A DNA stretch of 5,340 nucleotides from an uncultured Eubacteriales bacterium (GCA_959604475.1 CAUHBX010000090.1:1-5340); one strand, 5' to 3'; positions 1-5,340 are shown, counted from the stretch's first letter. Program-made: numbers and translations. The notes: generated by a model not told the origin, from the letters alone.

Positions 1-2211
1 AAGGTATCACTCAAATTAAATAATAAACTGATTACAATTTTTGCTCTTATTATTGCTGCTGTTTCTTTAATCATTATTACAACAACGGTCAAGCTTCAAA
101 CTGCTATAGACGAAAAGACAAAAGGTTATGTAAGTGACGTATCATCTCAGGTAACGGCTTATGTTGACGACAGACTTTTAAATATAACTAAGGACCTGGA
201 AATGGTTGAAGACAGTATCTCCAGAATAAGTTTCGAGGAAGATAAAGACGAACTGAAAGCGTACATGAATAGAAAAGCGGAACTGCTTAACTTTAACTCC
301 TTAATCGTTACTGACCGGAGTGGTAATTATTTTAGCACAGACGGAGCTGAAATTGATATAATAAATTTGACGGGCGTTGTCGATTCATTTAACGGAAGAG
401 AGGGAGTCTCTTTTTTAGACGGACAGAGCTTGCTTTACAGCGTCCCAATATATCATGAAGGAATAATAGCAGGTGTCTTGGGAGGTGTTATATATAAGGA
501 ATCCATGCAGAATATTCTTAAAACAAACTGTTTTGAGGGAAATGGATTAATATGCATTACTGACTGTGACGGAAATGTTATTATATCACCAACTGACCTA
601 GAGCCTTTTATGGCGCTTGAAGATATTTTCAAGTCAAAGTCGGACTTAGATGTTGTACGTGATGTTGAGCATATGCAAACTAATATGAGAGAGCATATCG
701 ACGGGACTATAACATTTACAACTGTTAAAAATGATGATGTCGTTATGGCGTACAATTCATTAAATACAAATGACTGGGTCGTACTAACCTTAGTTAAAGC
801 GGACATTTTATCACATGATACTAACACTTACATATCATATATGTTCATACTTGTAGCAGTTGTAACTGCAATTTTTATATTCATTATTATACTTCTTCTG
901 TATTATAATCGCTTAAACCATAAAATACTGGAGGATTTGGCGTTTACAGATTTTTTAACCGGAGAAATGAATAACTTAGCATTTAATTTTAGATGCGCAG
1001 AAATCATCAAAAATGCGCCGGAAAACAGTTATTCAATTGTACATCTAAACATAAAGAATTTTAAATTAATTAATGAAAGATATGGTAGTTCTGAAGGGGA
1101 TAAAACGCTCAAATACGTAATGGGCGTATTAAAGAAAAATATATACGCTGATGAATTGGCGGCAAGAAGTGAAATGGACCATTTTTCTTTATGTTTGCAT
1201 GAGAATAATAAATGCTTAATAGAAAATAGGCTGGACTATATAATAAAGGATATAAACTCCTTCAATAATTCAGAAAAAGAGTCTTATAATATTGAATTTT
1301 TAATAGGCGTATACATTGTAAATGATAAGACTATGGATATGACATTAATACATGACAGGGCTAAAACAGCATGCCGAAACAGTACAGACGAAAATGAAGG
1401 AAAATGTGTCTTCTATGATGATTCATTTATGGAAAAGCTCAGGAAAGAGTATGAAATGTCTTCAGCATTCAGCGACGCGCTTGCTTGCGATGAATTCAGG
1501 ATTTTTCTCCAGCCAAAGGTACGGCTGGACAGTAGGAGAACGGAAAGCGCCGAAGCGCTGGTGAGATGGTACAACAAGGAGCGCGGCTTTATCCCGCCTG
1601 ATGAATTTATACCGATTTTTGAGAAGAATGGATATATTATAAAGCTTGATATTTATGTTTTCGAAAAGGTTTGCGAGCTACTTGAAACATGGATTAAAAA
1701 AGACATAAAAATAAAGGTAGCCGTCAATTTGTCAAGGCTTCATTTTAAGAACCCAGAATTTTTAAGCGAATTAAAGCGTATAGCAGATTCTTATAATATA
1801 CCTGACGGATATATAGAGCTGGAGATTACTGAGTCTATATTTTTATATGAAAATGACATAAAATTTATTAAAGAACAAATAGATGAGATGCATCAAATGG
1901 GGTTCCTGTGTTCACTTGACGATTTTGGAGCAGGTTTTTCTTCTTTAGGCCTATTAAAAGAATTTAATATAGACACTATAAAAATAGACCGAAGCTTTTT
2001 TATGGGCAAAAAGTCCGAAAGGTCTGAAATCATCTTATCATGTATAACGGAATTAGCTTCAAGGCTTGGTATTGACACTGTAGCTGAAGGAATCGAAACT
2101 GAAGAGCAGATTGAGTTTCTGAAAAAAATTAACTGCCGCATGGTGCAGGGCTATTACTTTTCAAAGCCAATGCCAATAGATGAGTTTGAAAAATGGGCAA
2201 AAATAGGTTAA
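1..2211 (+). CDS. Membrane-anchored sensor with degenerate GGDEF and intact EAL domain (probable c-di-GMP phosphodiesterase), 5'-truncated
   Basis: The frame is open from base 1 with no ATG, GTG or TTG before the internal ATG at 202. The start therefore lies left of the window, and 736 residues are visible. Numbering from base 1: a first membrane helix at about residues 10-27; an extracytoplasmic region at about 28-275 that resembles a double-Cache sensor; a second helix at about 277-303; a GGDEF-like domain from about 313 (DFLTGEMNN, the usual D-x-LT opening); and an EAL domain from about 470 to the end. The GGDEF signature is EMDHF (391-395) and the RxxD inhibitory site is lost, so cyclase activity is unlikely. 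The EAL domain keeps E518 (AEALVRW), N576 (VNLS), E608 (ELEITES), D640-D641 (DDFGAGFSSL), K661 (KIDRSF) and E696 (AEGIET), which form the usual metal- and substrate-binding set. It should hydrolyse c-di-GMP to pGpG in response to an external ligand, which is not identifiable. Tandem TAA stops end the gene. Confidence 0.92.
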   Translation, partial: KVSLKLNNKLITIFALIIAAVSLIIITTTVKLQTAIDEKTKGYVSDVSSQVTAYVDDRLLNITKDLEMVEDSISRISFEEDKDELKAYMNRKAELLNFNSLIVTDRSGNYFSTDGAEIDIINLTGVVDSFNGREGVSFLDGQSLLYSVPIYHEGIIAGVLGGVIYKESMQNILKTNCFEGNGLICITDCDGNVIISPTDLEPFMALEDIFKSKSDLDVVRDVEHMQTNMREHIDGTITFTTVKNDDVVMAYNSLNTNDWVVLTLVKADILSHDTNTYISYMFILVAVVTAIFIFIIILLLYYNRLNHKILEDLAFTDFLTGEMNNLAFNFRCAEIIKNAPENSYSIVHLNIKNFKLINERYGSSEGDKTLKYVMGVLKKNIYADELAARSEMDHFSLCLHENNKCLIENRLDYIIKDINSFNNSEKESYNIEFLIGVYIVNDKTMDMTLIHDRAKTACRNSTDENEGKCVFYDDSFMEKLRKEYEMSSAFSDALACDEFRIFLQPKVRLDSRRTESAEALVRWYNKERGFIPPDEFIPIFEKNGYIIKLDIYVFEKVCELLETWIKKDIKIKVAVNLSRLHFKNPEFLSELKRIADSYNIPDGYIELEITESIFLYENDIKFIKEQIDEMHQMGFLCSLDDFGAGFSSLGLLKEFNIDTIKIDRSFFMGKKSERSEIILSCITELASRLGIDTVAEGIETEEQIEFLKKINCRMVQGYYFSKPMPIDEFEKWAKIG

Positions 2212-2212
2212 T

Positions 2213-2245
2213 AAAACCGCCGCGAAAATTTTTTACGGCGGTTTT
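2213..2245. terminator. Bidirectional intrinsic terminator between convergent genes
   Basis: The arms AAAACCGCCG (2213-2222) and CGGCGGTTTT (2236-2245) are a perfect 10-bp inverted repeat around a 13-base loop. Because the arms carry A4 and T4 at their outer ends, both strands read a GC-rich stem followed by a U-run. The hairpin starts one base after the EAL gene's TAA stop, overlapping its second stop codon. It lies about 50 bases beyond the stop of the convergent 91-residue gene, so it probably serves both. The U-run is short (four), so efficiency cannot be judged by eye. Confidence 0.85.
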
Positions 2246-2294
2246 AATTAATTCTTAGCGATATATTTGGGAATTTTAAAAAGCAGCTTTTATA

Positions 2295-2570
2295 TTAATC
2301 AAGAGATAAGCTGTGTTTTACTCTGTCATGTTCCTCAGATGTTTTAGCATCATTCCATCTGTCCATTGTTCCAACAAGATAACCTGTAATACGGCGAATT
2401 CTGTCAAAATTAAGAGGCTTAAATGTGTACTTCATATTAATAAAGTCTCCGTCGATTGAAAGCTCAAGATTATCGAGCTTCCTTGTTGGATTATCCTTTA
2501 AGATAAGGTTTACATACTGGTCAATTTCTTTTTGTTCCATAGTACCGTTTAGAACTGTTATATTAGCCAT
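2295..2570 (-). CDS. Small NrdD C-terminal-like (glycyl radical domain-like) protein, radical glycine replaced by alanine
   Basis: This encodes a 91-residue protein starting at ATG 2570-2568, with a strong GGAGG (2584-2580) nine bases upstream. The C-terminal third, RITGYLVGTMDRWNDAK followed by EEHDRVKH, resembles the C-terminal glycyl radical segment of class III (anaerobic) ribonucleotide reductases, whose pattern is R-x-x-GYL, then R-x-F/W-N-x-G-K, then RVKH. At the position of the radical glycine this protein has alanine (NDAK, residue about 77), so it should not carry a glycyl radical. The N-terminal part (about residues 1-60, including a LELSIDGDF stretch) is not one I recognise as a catalytic fold. 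There is no cysteine in the protein, hence no CxxC zinc motif. Automated annotation may call such proteins 'anaerobic ribonucleoside-triphosphate reductase', but at 91 residues it cannot be a full reductase. A regulatory or partner role is possible but unproven. It appears monocistronic, with its own promoter and a shared terminator. Confidence 0.75.
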   Translation of the reverse strand: MANITVLNGTMEQKEIDQYVNLILKDNPTRKLDNLELSIDGDFINMKYTFKPLNFDRIRRITGYLVGTMDRWNDAKTSEEHDRVKHSLSLD

Positions 2571-2594
2571 AATTATCTTCCTCCAATAATCAAG

Positions 2595-2626
2595 ATGTTG
2601 TTTTAATTAAGAATATAATACAACAT
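2595..2626. repeat. Inverted repeat ATGTTG-N20-CAACAT overlapping the promoter of the NrdD-like gene
   Basis: ATGTTG (2595-2600) and CAACAT (2621-2626) are exact inverted copies that flank the -10 box (2615-2620) of the minus-strand promoter. A second, smaller symmetry, CAAC-ATATA-GTTG, lies at 2621-2633 inside the -35/-10 spacer. The position suits an operator, but the arms are short and the region is AT-rich, so chance is a real alternative. Confidence 0.35.
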
Positions 2627-2643
2627 ATAGTTGGAAAAATCAA
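2615..2643 (-). promoter_or_regulatory. Sigma-A-type promoter of the NrdD-like gene
   Basis: On the minus strand TTGATT (2643-2638) is followed by a 17-base spacer and TATTAT (2620-2615), close to the TTGACA/TATAAT consensus with ideal spacing. The start point would be near 2608, leaving a leader of about 38 bases before the ATG at 2570, with the GGAGG site inside it. It lies downstream of the yabE terminator, consistent with a separate transcription unit. Confidence 0.7.
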
Positions 2644-2690
2644 GCTATATTTTACTAAAAGATAATAATTTTTAAAAAAGAACGATAAGC

Positions 2691-2720
2691 AAAAGGCGCC
2701 CATGTTTATGGACGCCTTTT
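2691..2720 (-). terminator. Intrinsic terminator after yabE-like gene
   Basis: On the minus strand AAAAGGCG-U-CCAU, a four-base AAAC loop, then AUGG-G-CGCCUUUU form a 13-bp stem with one U-G wobble. It begins 16 bases after the TAA of the 3D-domain gene. Read on the plus strand, the wobble becomes a C-A mismatch, which supports the minus orientation. The U-run is short (four), followed by more T-rich sequence. Confidence 0.8.
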
Positions 2721-2736
2721 TGTGATTGTGTTTATT

Positions 2737-3720
2737 TTATTGAAGAATGTAAACCGTTAGGGTTTGTCTGCCCCAGGCAAACGCCTCGTTAACGGAGTTG
2801 TAACAAAGGTCGATACGGTAGCCGTCTATTGCTCCTCCTGTATCCTCGGCAGTAGCCATTCCATATCCGGGAATATATAGCTTAGTGCCAAGAGGAATTA
2901 CACTTGGATCAACTGCTACGGCTCCTCGTACCGCCGCCGTTCCGGTAGCGGTGGTCGAAGTACAGCCTTCATCATACTGGGTGTAGCCCGTTGCCACAAC
3001 TGTAAGCGCCTTAGAATATTTAAAGTCGCCTACAGGAGTTGATACCATACTGGCGGTACCTCTTTCAATAATAGCATTTACAGGCTCGGTTACCACTTCT
3101 CGGCTTATCTCGTTTGTATCAGTGAGTTCACCCCCGACATAAGTTTCTTCACTTACAACCTCAACAAGTCCATCGGCACCTTCCTGTATTACTCTTTCGG
3201 TACCCTCTGCAAGATCCTCTGTATCCTTGTATTCTATTGATTTTTCAATTTTTTCATAGGTTGTAACCTCTTTAACAAGACTTGACGACAATTCAATAGT
3301 CATACCGTCTGTCAAATTGGTTTTTTCCGTAATATCATCGGGCAGATAATATTGACGGTTTTCATAGTCGCCTGAAAGGCTTTCAAGTAGTTCGCCAACG
3401 GTAAGGGAAGTAGTACGTACCATTCTGGGAACTCCATCATAGTCGATCATAACGTGAATAGAGGGTTTGATTTCAATTATATCTCCATCATTCACAATAT
3501 AATCAAGGGCATAGTTAAGTTCATCATCTTCTGAAATTGTGATTTCCTGAAGTTCAAGAAGTTTTTCAACTGAAACCGGCTCAGTTAAGTTAGCTGTTGA
3601 TTTGTTTTTTCCTTCAATAATTGTTACACTCAAATTTTCTTCGCTGTAAGCGGAAACACTTCCGCTCAACAATGCCAATAACCCAATCACGATAGCAATT
3701 ACTCTAAGTCGTTTTGTCAT
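2737..3720 (-). CDS. yabE: Secreted G5 and 3D domain cell-wall protein, YabE/Sps type
   Basis: This is a 327-residue protein using the ATG at 3720-3718, which has an AAGGAGG site just upstream. An in-frame ATG 36 bases earlier has no such site. Residues 1-24 form a signal peptide (positive TKRLR, hydrophobic core, cleavage after SVSA). About 28-145 hold two ubiquitin-like DUF348-type repeats (second from KPSIHVMIDYDG). About 146-222 is a G5 domain (EVTTYEKIEKSIEY, then EGTERVIQEGADG). About 238-326 is a C-terminal 3D domain with its three aspartates visible: D271 (AVDPSVIPLGT), D293 (AEDTGG) and D304 (RIDLC). The 3D fold is related to MltA lytic transglycosylases. In Firmicutes this family is regarded as the counterpart of actinobacterial resuscitation-promoting factors, acting on peptidoglycan outside the cell. 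Position after metG and tatD matches yabE of B. subtilis. No sortase or choline-binding anchor is present; G5 is thought to bind cell-wall polymers. Confidence 0.9.
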   Translation of the reverse strand: MTKRLRVIAIVIGLLALLSGSVSAYSEENLSVTIIEGKNKSTANLTEPVSVEKLLELQEITISEDDELNYALDYIVNDGDIIEIKPSIHVMIDYDGVPRMVRTTSLTVGELLESLSGDYENRQYYLPDDITEKTNLTDGMTIELSSSLVKEVTTYEKIEKSIEYKDTEDLAEGTERVIQEGADGLVEVVSEETYVGGELTDTNEISREVVTEPVNAIIERGTASMVSTPVGDFKYSKALTVVATGYTQYDEGCTSTTATGTAAVRGAVAVDPSVIPLGTKLYIPGYGMATAEDTGGAIDGYRIDLCYNSVNEAFAWGRQTLTVYILQ

Positions 3721-3725
3721 AGTTT

Positions 3726-3732
3726 CCTCCTT
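3726..3732 (-). promoter_or_regulatory. Ribosome binding site fixing the yabE-like start
   Basis: AAGGAGG on the minus strand ends five bases before the ATG at 3720-3718. The alternative upstream ATG at 3756-3754 is preceded by TTTCCCGC, with no ribosome binding site, and would add 12 residues that spoil the signal peptide. Confidence 0.9.
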
Positions 3733-3737
3733 AATAG

Positions 3738-3840
3738 GCATCTCCCAATGAAGCATGCGGGAAATGCTGCTTAATTCCGCTGACTAAAAAACCAGCGGCC
3801 CACACCGGATGCTGATATATATATCTGCAAAGTCCGAGGG
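3738..3840 (-). promoter_or_regulatory. Structured 5' leader of the yabE-like gene, unknown class
   Basis: Three hairpins can be drawn in succession on the minus strand. (a) 3840-3799: CCC/GGG, CGGA/UCCG, GC/GC and GAUA/UAUC helices stacked through small internal loops, capped by the AU-repeat GATATATATATC (3825-3814). (b) 3798-3777: CCGCUG/CAGCGG, directly abutting (a). (c) 3767-3738: GCAUUUCCC/GGGAGAUGC with one G-U pair, ending just before the AAGGAGG site. Neither (b) nor (c) is followed by a U-run, so these are not simple terminators. I compared it from memory with the ydaO c-di-AMP, c-di-GMP-I and -II, THF, glycine and T-box consensus motifs and found no convincing match. Conservation of the pairing is untested. 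Confidence 0.45.
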
Positions 3841-3905
3841 TTTCTTACTGACTAACTCTCCTTGATTAATGCATTTGCATGAAAAATATTTGGCGATGAA
3901 CTATA

Positions 3906-3931
3906 AAAGAGCATGGTTTAATATGCTCTTT
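3906..3931 (-). terminator. Hairpin downstream of tatD, possible weak terminator
   Basis: AAAGAGCAT (3931-3923 read on the minus strand) and ATGCTCTTT (3914-3906) form a perfect 9-bp stem with an eight-base loop, followed by TATAG. The run of U is four at most and partly inside the stem, and the stem is only moderately GC-rich. It starts 51 bases after the tatD stop. It could terminate tatD, or be the 5' end of the yabE transcript if the candidate promoter at 3961-3934 is real. Confidence 0.45.
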
Positions 3932-3933
3932 AA

Positions 3934-3961
3934 TCTATACACGAATAATATATTAACACAA
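3934..3961 (-). promoter_or_regulatory. Weak candidate promoter for the yabE-like gene
   Basis: On the minus strand TTGTGT (3961-3956), a 16-base spacer and TATAGA (3939-3934) give a mediocre sigma-A match in an AT-rich stretch between tatD and yabE. If used, the leader would be about 205-210 bases long and start with the 3931-3906 hairpin. I found no better match elsewhere in the gap. Confidence 0.25.
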
Positions 3962-3981
3962 ATGTAACAACTATGCAACAA

Positions 3982-4740
3982 TTATTTTATAAACAGCCTT
4001 TTAGCGTTATTTTTGGTAATATTGCACACATCAATTTCGGGAAGATTTTTAATATTTCCTATTTTTTCGACCACATATTTTAAAAGGCGCGAATCGTTTC
4101 TTCTGCCTCGGTAGGGGACCGGTGCAAGGTATGGGGCATCAGTCTCAATTAAAATTTTGTCCATTGGTATCTGTTCGACAACTTCAACTGTTTTCTTATT
4201 GTTTTTAAATGTCAAGCTTCCTCCTATTCCTATATAAAATCCCATATCAATATAGTCCTTTGCCATTTGGGCGCTTCCGCTGTAGCAGTGGATAACACCG
4301 TTTCTGACTTTGCTTGCCTTTATTATATCGAAGCATTCCTGGGCAGCGTCCCTTGAATGAACGATTATAGGAAGATTAAGCTCATCAGCCAATTCAAGCT
4401 GGCGTTTAAACCAGTAGCGCTGTTCATCTCTCGGTGACAAGTCATAATAGTAATCAAGCCCGACTTCACCGACAGCCACAACCTTGGGATGCTTTGACAG
4501 CATTTTTAATGTTTCTATATCTTGCTCGACCATTTTACCGACCTCATGTGGATGCACTCCGACAGATGCGTAAAAGAAAGGGTATTTTTCGGCCAATGCT
4601 ATTGATGCCTTTGAGCTGTCTATATCTGAGGATGAGTTAATAACAGTCTCAATTCCTTCGTCCGGGAATGAGGACAGTAGTTCATCTCTGTCATCATCAA
4701 ATCTTTCGTCGTCATAATGTGCGTGTGATTCAAAATACAA
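3982..4740 (-). CDS. tatD: TatD-family metal-dependent DNase/hydrolase
   Basis: This is a 252-residue protein, normal length for the family, starting at TTG (4740-4738). TTG is chosen because AAAGGAG (4755-4749) lies eight bases upstream and the family normally begins within a few residues of the first metal motif. The longer ATG frame from 4773 would start inside the terminator hairpin. The TIM-barrel amidohydrolase metal ligands are all visible: H6 and H8 (SHAHYDD), E92 (GEVGLDYYYD), H128 (VHSRDA), H151 (IHCYSG) and D201 (ETDAPYLAPVPYRGRRN). TatD proteins are cytoplasmic, divalent-metal-dependent 3'-5' exonucleases linked to DNA repair and nucleic acid turnover; despite the name they are not needed for Tat export. 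It lies between metG and yabE, as yabD does in B. subtilis. Its transcript must pass the terminator at 4787-4756. Confidence 0.95.
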   Translation of the reverse strand: MYFESHAHYDDERFDDDRDELLSSFPDEGIETVINSSSDIDSSKASIALAEKYPFFYASVGVHPHEVGKMVEQDIETLKMLSKHPKVVAVGEVGLDYYYDLSPRDEQRYWFKRQLELADELNLPIIVHSRDAAQECFDIIKASKVRNGVIHCYSGSAQMAKDYIDMGFYIGIGGSLTFKNNKKTVEVVEQIPMDKILIETDAPYLAPVPYRGRRNDSRLLKYVVEKIGNIKNLPEIDVCNITKNNAKRLFIK

Positions 4741-4748
4741 ATTTACTT

Positions 4749-4755
4749 CTCCTTT
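4749..4755 (-). promoter_or_regulatory. Ribosome binding site of tatD, directly abutting a terminator U-run
   Basis: AAAGGAG on the minus strand lies eight bases before the TTG start, which decides that start over the upstream ATG. It begins immediately after the six-U run of the preceding terminator, with no base between. Confidence 0.85.
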
Positions 4756-4787
4756 AAAAAAGTGGAAGTGCAATTTTGCACTTCCAC
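4756..4787 (-). terminator. Strong intrinsic terminator or attenuator between metG and tatD
   Basis: On the minus strand GTGGAAGTGC, a six-base AAAATT centre and GCACTTCCAC form a perfect 10-bp stem, extendable to 12 bp by AA/TT. Six Us (4761-4756) follow directly. This is the best-formed terminator in the window, and it is one-directional because the plus strand lacks a U-run after the stem. It begins 12 bases after the metG stop. Confidence 0.9.
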
Positions 4788-4799
4788 GATTAATTTCTA

Positions 4800-5340
4800 T
4801 CAGCTGAGTGATGAACCGTCTGCAAAGTCAGCCTTATCGACTGTCGCCATTGAAAGCTGGCCGTTTTCATCTTCTGCTACAAGTATCATTCCGCAGCTCA
4901 TTTCACCCATCATTTTTCTTGGTGCAAGATTAGTAAGGACGATAACCTTCTTTCCAACCATTTCCTCAGGAGTGTAGTTGGGATATAGACCGGATAAAAT
5001 CTGCCTTGTCTCATTTCCGATTTTTATCTGGTTTTTAAGAAGCTTTTTAGAGCCTGGCATCCTTTCAGAGGCAACAACGGTTCCAACCTTAAGCTCAATC
5101 TTATCAAAATCGTCTATTGTAATTTCGGAAGCCTTGCTTTCTTCTTCAGCCTTTTCCTGGTTGGCAATAGAAGAGGCCTGCGCGGCCTTCATGGCAGTTT
5201 CAAGCTCATCAAGTTCTTTTTTAATATCTATTCTGGGGAAAATAACACTACCCTTTGTAATTGTAATTTCTGAGGGAAGTGCTCCCCAGACCTTTGCGCT
5301 GTCCCATGTCTTTATTGAATCATCATTTATACCAAGCTGT
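4800..5340 (-). CDS. metG: Methionyl-tRNA synthetase, C-terminal part (5' end beyond window)
   Basis: The last 179 codons of a gene that enters from the right edge and ends at TGA (4802-4800); the reading frame is open to the edge, so the ATG at 5192 is internal. Numbering from the edge: residues about 1-40 match the end of the anticodon-binding region of MetG (AKVWGALP, then VIFPRID). A charged, alanine-rich linker spans about 45-72. Residues about 73-179 form the tRNA-binding OB-fold appended to many bacterial MetRS (FDKIELKVGTV, KKLLKNQIKIG, RQILSGLY, EEMVGKKVIVLTNLAPRKMMG, SCGMILVA). The enzyme charges tRNA-Met in the cytoplasm; this C-terminal module dimerises the protein and improves tRNA binding. 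The catalytic domain, with HIGH and KMSKS, is outside the window. Any promoter or T-box leader would also be outside. Confidence 0.95.
   Translation of the reverse strand, partial: QLGINDDSIKTWDSAKVWGALPSEITITKGSVIFPRIDIKKELDELETAMKAAQASSIANQEKAEEESKASEITIDDFDKIELKVGTVVASERMPGSKKLLKNQIKIGNETRQILSGLYPNYTPEEMVGKKVIVLTNLAPRKMMGEMSCGMILVAEDENGQLSMATVDKADFADGSSLS

Noticed and set aside
202..204. ATG at 202 as the start of the sensor/EAL protein
   Set aside because: The same frame is open to base 1 and encodes the first transmembrane helix and the beginning of the sensor. The ATG is internal.
453..827. 124-residue open frame on the minus strand inside the EAL gene
   Set aside because: It lies wholly opposite a well-supported coding region, has no ribosome binding site and no recognisable protein features. 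It is a shadow frame, as are those at 1893-2141 (-), 1352-1564 (+), 4434-4640 (+) and 4762-4977 (+).
2621..2633. NrdR box at CAACATATAGTTG
   Set aside because: NrdR boxes normally occur as two copies with a closer match to ACAC-AT-rich-GTGT. Only one partial copy is visible.
3721..3756. Upstream ATG giving a 12-residue longer yabE-like protein
   Set aside because: It has no ribosome binding site, and the extension would lie ahead of an otherwise typical signal peptide. The ATG at 3720 has AAGGAGG at proper spacing.
3792..3806. T-box-like stretch CCGGTGTGGGCCGCT on the minus strand
   Set aside because: It lacks the full TGGnACCGCG core, has no terminator U-run after the following hairpin, and the downstream gene is not an amino-acid or tRNA-charging gene.
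3721..3900. Possible c-di-AMP (ydaO) or c-di-GMP riboswitch upstream of yabE, suggested by gene type and by the c-di-GMP gene nearby
   Set aside because: The conserved ydaO core motifs and the GEMM-I and GEMM-II cores are not found on the minus strand. A plus-strand CTGCAAAGTCC faintly resembles part of GEMM-I, but the rest is missing and no gene lies downstream in that direction.
4741..4773. ATG at 4773 as the tatD start
   Set aside because: That ATG lies inside the terminator stem, without a ribosome binding site. The TTG at 4740 has AAAGGAG eight bases upstream and gives the usual TatD N-terminus.
1..5340. Mobile elements, CRISPR arrays, tRNA or rRNA genes
   Set aside because: I saw no transposase-like frames, no regularly spaced direct repeats, and no tRNA- or rRNA-like sequence on either strand.

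Overview
The window looks like a low-GC, Gram-positive anaerobe, most likely a member of the Clostridia. The base composition is AT-rich, Shine-Dalgarno sites are strong (GGAGG type), and one gene starts with TTG. The metG-tatD-yabE gene order is the one known from Bacillus subtilis and relatives. A small protein related to anaerobic ribonucleotide reductase suggests an anaerobe. The species cannot be named from the sequence alone.

Layout. Bases 1-2211 (+) hold the 5'-truncated end of a membrane-anchored cyclic-di-GMP signalling protein: two membrane segments around an extracytoplasmic sensor, then a degenerate GGDEF domain, then an apparently intact EAL phosphodiesterase domain. A strong hairpin at 2213-2245 ends it and probably also ends the convergent gene. 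Everything else is on the minus strand. Reading in the direction of transcription, from the right edge to the left: the C-terminal part of methionyl-tRNA synthetase (metG, 5340-4800), a perfect intrinsic terminator, tatD (4740-3982), a roughly 260-base gap carrying a structured leader, a secreted G5/3D-domain cell-wall protein of the YabE type (3720-2737), its terminator, and a 91-residue glycyl-radical-domain-like protein (2570-2295) with its own good sigma-A-type promoter.

How they fit together. metG, tatD and yabE form a classic Firmicutes housekeeping neighbourhood covering tRNA charging, a TatD-family nuclease and cell-wall remodelling. The rnmV and ksgA genes that follow yabE in Bacillus are absent here. 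The small NrdD-like gene and the EAL gene take that place, each apparently as its own transcription unit.

Most notable points: (1) the stand-alone NrdD C-terminus-like protein has alanine where the radical glycine should be; (2) the terminator after metG abuts the tatD ribosome-binding site with no gap, so tatD expression must pass through it; (3) the yabE leader contains several stacked hairpins that match no riboswitch class I recognise; (4) the signalling protein has a dead GGDEF site but all the EAL residues I can check. I see no mobile elements, CRISPR arrays, tRNA or rRNA genes. Most of the window is ordinary core genome, and I do not claim a clearly new system.
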